A stretch of 6,764 nt of DNA from Chitinophaga pinensis. GTDB taxonomy: Bacteria > Planctomycetota > Phycisphaerae > Phycisphaerales > SM1A02. Both the position numbers and the translations under genes were made by a program. The notes beneath the pieces were generated by a model. The model worked only from the letters and a program-made list of their open reading frames with translations. It ran no database searches and was not told where the DNA came from. Shown here piece after piece: positions 6,101-6,764 of this stretch. Numbering within the stretch: position 1 is the stretch's first letter; each line of letters starts with the position of its first letter. Where the stretch lies: NCBI GenBank assembly GCA_943329105.2, contig CALQCP020000129.1, forward strand, positions 1-6,764. The letters run 5' to 3'.

Positions 6101-6730
6101 CTAACGATCGGAGTCCGGGCGCCGATGCGGGATGCCCCCCGACAAATCATCCTCTTCAAGCGGACGGCTGATTGAGTAGTCACCGCGGAACCACCGCTCA
6201 AGGTCTGCCAATCGGCAACGTTTGCTGCAGAACCGGCCATCGCTGCCTTGACCAAGCGGAGCCCCGCACGTTCGGCAATCAACAGCCGCAACGCCTGGTC
6301 GCACCCACTCAATTTCAATCTCGCGCACATCTTCACCGGCATGGCGCAGGCGCACGTCGATCCGAACCTCCGGCAATACTGCTGCGATACGCGACGGCCA
6401 TTCGATGGCAATGATGGCGTCACCTTGCGCAAGCAATTCATCCCAGCCGATCGATGCAAGGTCTTCCGATGAACGGATTCGATACGCATCAATGTGCACC
6501 AACAACCCAGAGTCACACGGATGCCGGTGCTCAATGACAAACGTTGGACTGGAGATGGCGTGCGCATCAGCTCCGAGCCCGCGCGCCAGGCCGCGAACGA
6601 AACATGTCTTGCCAGCGCCGAGGTCGCCTTCCAGGGTGATCACCGTTCCCGGCGCAACGCGCATCGAGAGCGCTGAGGCAATGCGTTCGGTTTCTTCGGG
6701 GCTTGAAGTACGGCGAATTTCAATGGTCAT
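6101..6730 (-). CDS. tsaE: TsaE t6A-synthesis ATPase fused to a C-terminal YacG-type zinc finger
   Basis: TsaE is the ATPase that works with TsaB, TsaC and TsaD to make N6-threonylcarbamoyladenosine at position 37 of ANN-decoding tRNAs. Residues 1-145 of this 209-residue protein are TsaE: Walker A GDLGAGKT (35-42), SPTF (61-64), HIDAYR (79-84) and EWPSR (110-114). That is about the full length of stand-alone TsaE. Residues 152-196 match the small protein YacG: CRTCG…FCSKRCRLADLERW, with zinc ligands C152, C155, C168 and C172 and an acidic tail. E. coli YacG has the same FCSKRC and a similar LIDLGEW; it binds GyrB and inhibits gyrase. There is no stop or start between the two parts, so this is a true in-frame fusion in the sequence given. 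The start at 6730 is chosen for its Shine-Dalgarno; an ATG at 6751 would add seven residues. Whether the YacG part still acts on gyrase is unknown. Confidence 0.93.
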   Translation of the reverse strand: MTIEIRRTSSPEETERIASALSMRVAPGTVITLEGDLGAGKTCFVRGLARGLGADAHAISSPTFVIEHRHPCDSGLLVHIDAYRIRSSEDLASIGWDELLAQGDAIIAIEWPSRIAAVLPEVRIDVRLRHAGEDVREIEIEWVRPGVAAVDCRTCGAPLGQGSDGRFCSKRCRLADLERWFRGDYSISRPLEEDDLSGGIPHRRPDSDR

Positions 6731-6737
6731 GACGTGA

Positions 6738-6742
6738 TCCTC
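6738..6742 (-). promoter_or_regulatory. Shine-Dalgarno deciding the tsaE start
   Basis: On the - strand GAGGA is followed by a seven-base spacer and the ATG at 6730-6728. This is the best ribosome binding site among the gene starts in the window and favours MTIEIRRTSS as the true N-terminus over the ATG at 6751, whose upstream sequence (GGGAAC) is weaker. Confidence 0.7.
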
Positions 6743-6764
6743 ATTGTCCATGTTCCCAGCCGAG

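Noticed and set aside
5455..6567. 370-codon - strand open frame opposite the Fur-family gene and overlapping tsaE
   Set aside because: It runs in a different frame through tsaE-yacG, which has clear motifs and a good ribosome binding site; the long product shows no recognisable domain.

Overview
The window reads as bacterial chromosomal DNA, moderately GC-rich, with five confident protein-coding genes. Four lie on the + strand and one on the - strand; no mobile element, CRISPR array or RNA gene is evident. TypA and aspartokinase look most like planctomycete proteins as I remember them (for example MDSNPLERERGITILAKN in TypA and PREMDMLMATGEQIS in aspartokinase). My best guess is Planctomycetota, possibly Phycisphaerae. 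This is family-level recognition from memory, not a search.

Layout: 1-387 holds no convincing gene but contains an imperfect ~41-bp tandem repeat and a weak promoter-like patch upstream of typA. Then comes typA/bipA (388-2253), a ribosome-associated translational GTPase. Its TGA overlaps by one base the ATG of a 563-aa N6-adenine DNA methyltransferase with no visible restriction partner (2253-3944), so the two are probably co-transcribed and translationally coupled. A 195-bp gap with a cluster of GTT/AAC dyads and a possible promoter precedes lysC, the aspartokinase (4140-5411). LysC has an internal Shine-Dalgarno plus ATG placed exactly where a separate regulatory beta subunit would start. 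A 178-bp spacer with hairpins and an AT-rich patch leads to a Fur-family winged-helix protein (5590-6069) that appears to have lost the usual His-rich and CxxC metal sites. Convergent to it, on the - strand, is tsaE (6101-6730), whose product carries a C-terminal YacG-type zinc finger.

Functionally the window mixes housekeeping roles: translation under stress (TypA), tRNA t6A modification (TsaE), aspartate-family amino-acid and cell-wall precursor synthesis (LysC), DNA methylation and transcriptional regulation. No single multi-gene pathway is encoded. The most unusual items are the one-polypeptide TsaE-YacG fusion, which would join the t6A ATPase to a gyrase-inhibitor fold, the degenerate Fur-family regulator, and the solitary methyltransferase coupled to typA. 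I see no clear evidence of a wholly new multi-gene system.
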